Origin: Bacteroides muris (ex Afrizal et al. 2022)
Lineage (GTDB): Bacteria; Bacteroidota; Bacteroidia; Bacteroidales; Bacteroidaceae
Assembly (NCBI RefSeq): GCF_004793475.1
Contig: NZ_SRYZ01000001.1
Coordinates: 238,656 to 302,655, forward strand
DNA: 64,000 nt
Direction: 5' to 3'
This document shows positions 63,880 through 64,000 of this stretch, in pieces. Within the stretch, counting starts at the first letter, position 1, and every line of letters starts with the position of its first letter. Below the pieces are notes generated by a model. That model had not been told where the DNA came from and searched no databases. It saw only the letters and a program-made list of their open reading frames with translations. Both the position numbers and the translations under genes were made by a program.

Positions 63880-64000
63880 TATATCCTAAAAATCTTTTAG
63901 AAAATATCCTATTGAATAATTTAGTTACTGTTTGTATTATAAATAATTTAAGTTTCGCAAGTTCAGCTTGCTAGTTTTAATTTGTAAATATCGCATATAT

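Overview
The window looks like a Bacteroides (Bacteroidales) chromosome segment. The evidence is paired SusC/SusD outer-membrane transporters, a hybrid two-component system, many secreted lipoprotein glycosidases, and repeated promoter elements of the TAnnTTTG type. Two regions carry carbohydrate-use genes, and housekeeping and transport genes lie between them.

Region by region. (1) 1-10949: a small alpha-mannoside cluster. It has a truncated GH76 alpha-mannanase at the window edge, a GH38 alpha-mannosidase with a discoidin-like tail, a divergent GH97 and a hybrid two-component regulator. A four-unit 21-bp repeat array lies in the GH38/GH97 divergent gap. (2) 11157-25032: mutS; a candidate terminated small RNA and a strongly structured RNA ahead of an SH3/zinc-ribbon three-gene operon; an SPFH protein; a truncated HU-like gene; a three-part efflux system whose TolC gene is frameshifted; a cupin; and an S41 peptidase-like protein. 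(3) 25382-62223: a very large polysaccharide utilisation locus (PUL), mostly on the minus strand. It has two SusC/SusD pairs plus the stump of a third SusC, three GH172 (DUF2961) enzymes, one intact and one broken DUF4185 (GH183-type) protein, GH125, GH97, GH116 and a six-hairpin-like protein of unknown activity. A sugar operon follows: L-fucose/D-arabinose isomerase, an AraB-type ribulokinase, a FucP-type permease and a LacI regulator. (4) 62224-64000: relics of the kinase gene and of a transposase, then an EamA transporter.

How the genes may work together (inference): DUF4185/GH183 and DUF2961/GH172 are the families shown to cleave D-arabinan of mycobacterial arabinogalactan and lipoarabinomannan. 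FucI-type isomerases turn D-arabinose into D-ribulose, and AraB-type kinases can phosphorylate D-ribulose to D-ribulose 5-phosphate. With GH125 here and GH76/GH38 to the left for alpha-mannan, the best reading is a system that takes D-arabinan or lipoarabinomannan from actinobacterial cell walls and feeds D-arabinose into the pentose phosphate pathway. No L-arabinose isomerase, L-fuculose aldolase or fucosidase is seen in the window, which argues against L-arabinan or fucose as the target.

The locus has been rearranged repeatedly. An IS982-type element abuts a severed SusC gene without a visible target duplication. The kinase gene switches base composition part way along. A deleted copy of part of that kinase lies 8 kb away beside a transposase relic, and a DUF4185 gene has collapsed to its two ends.
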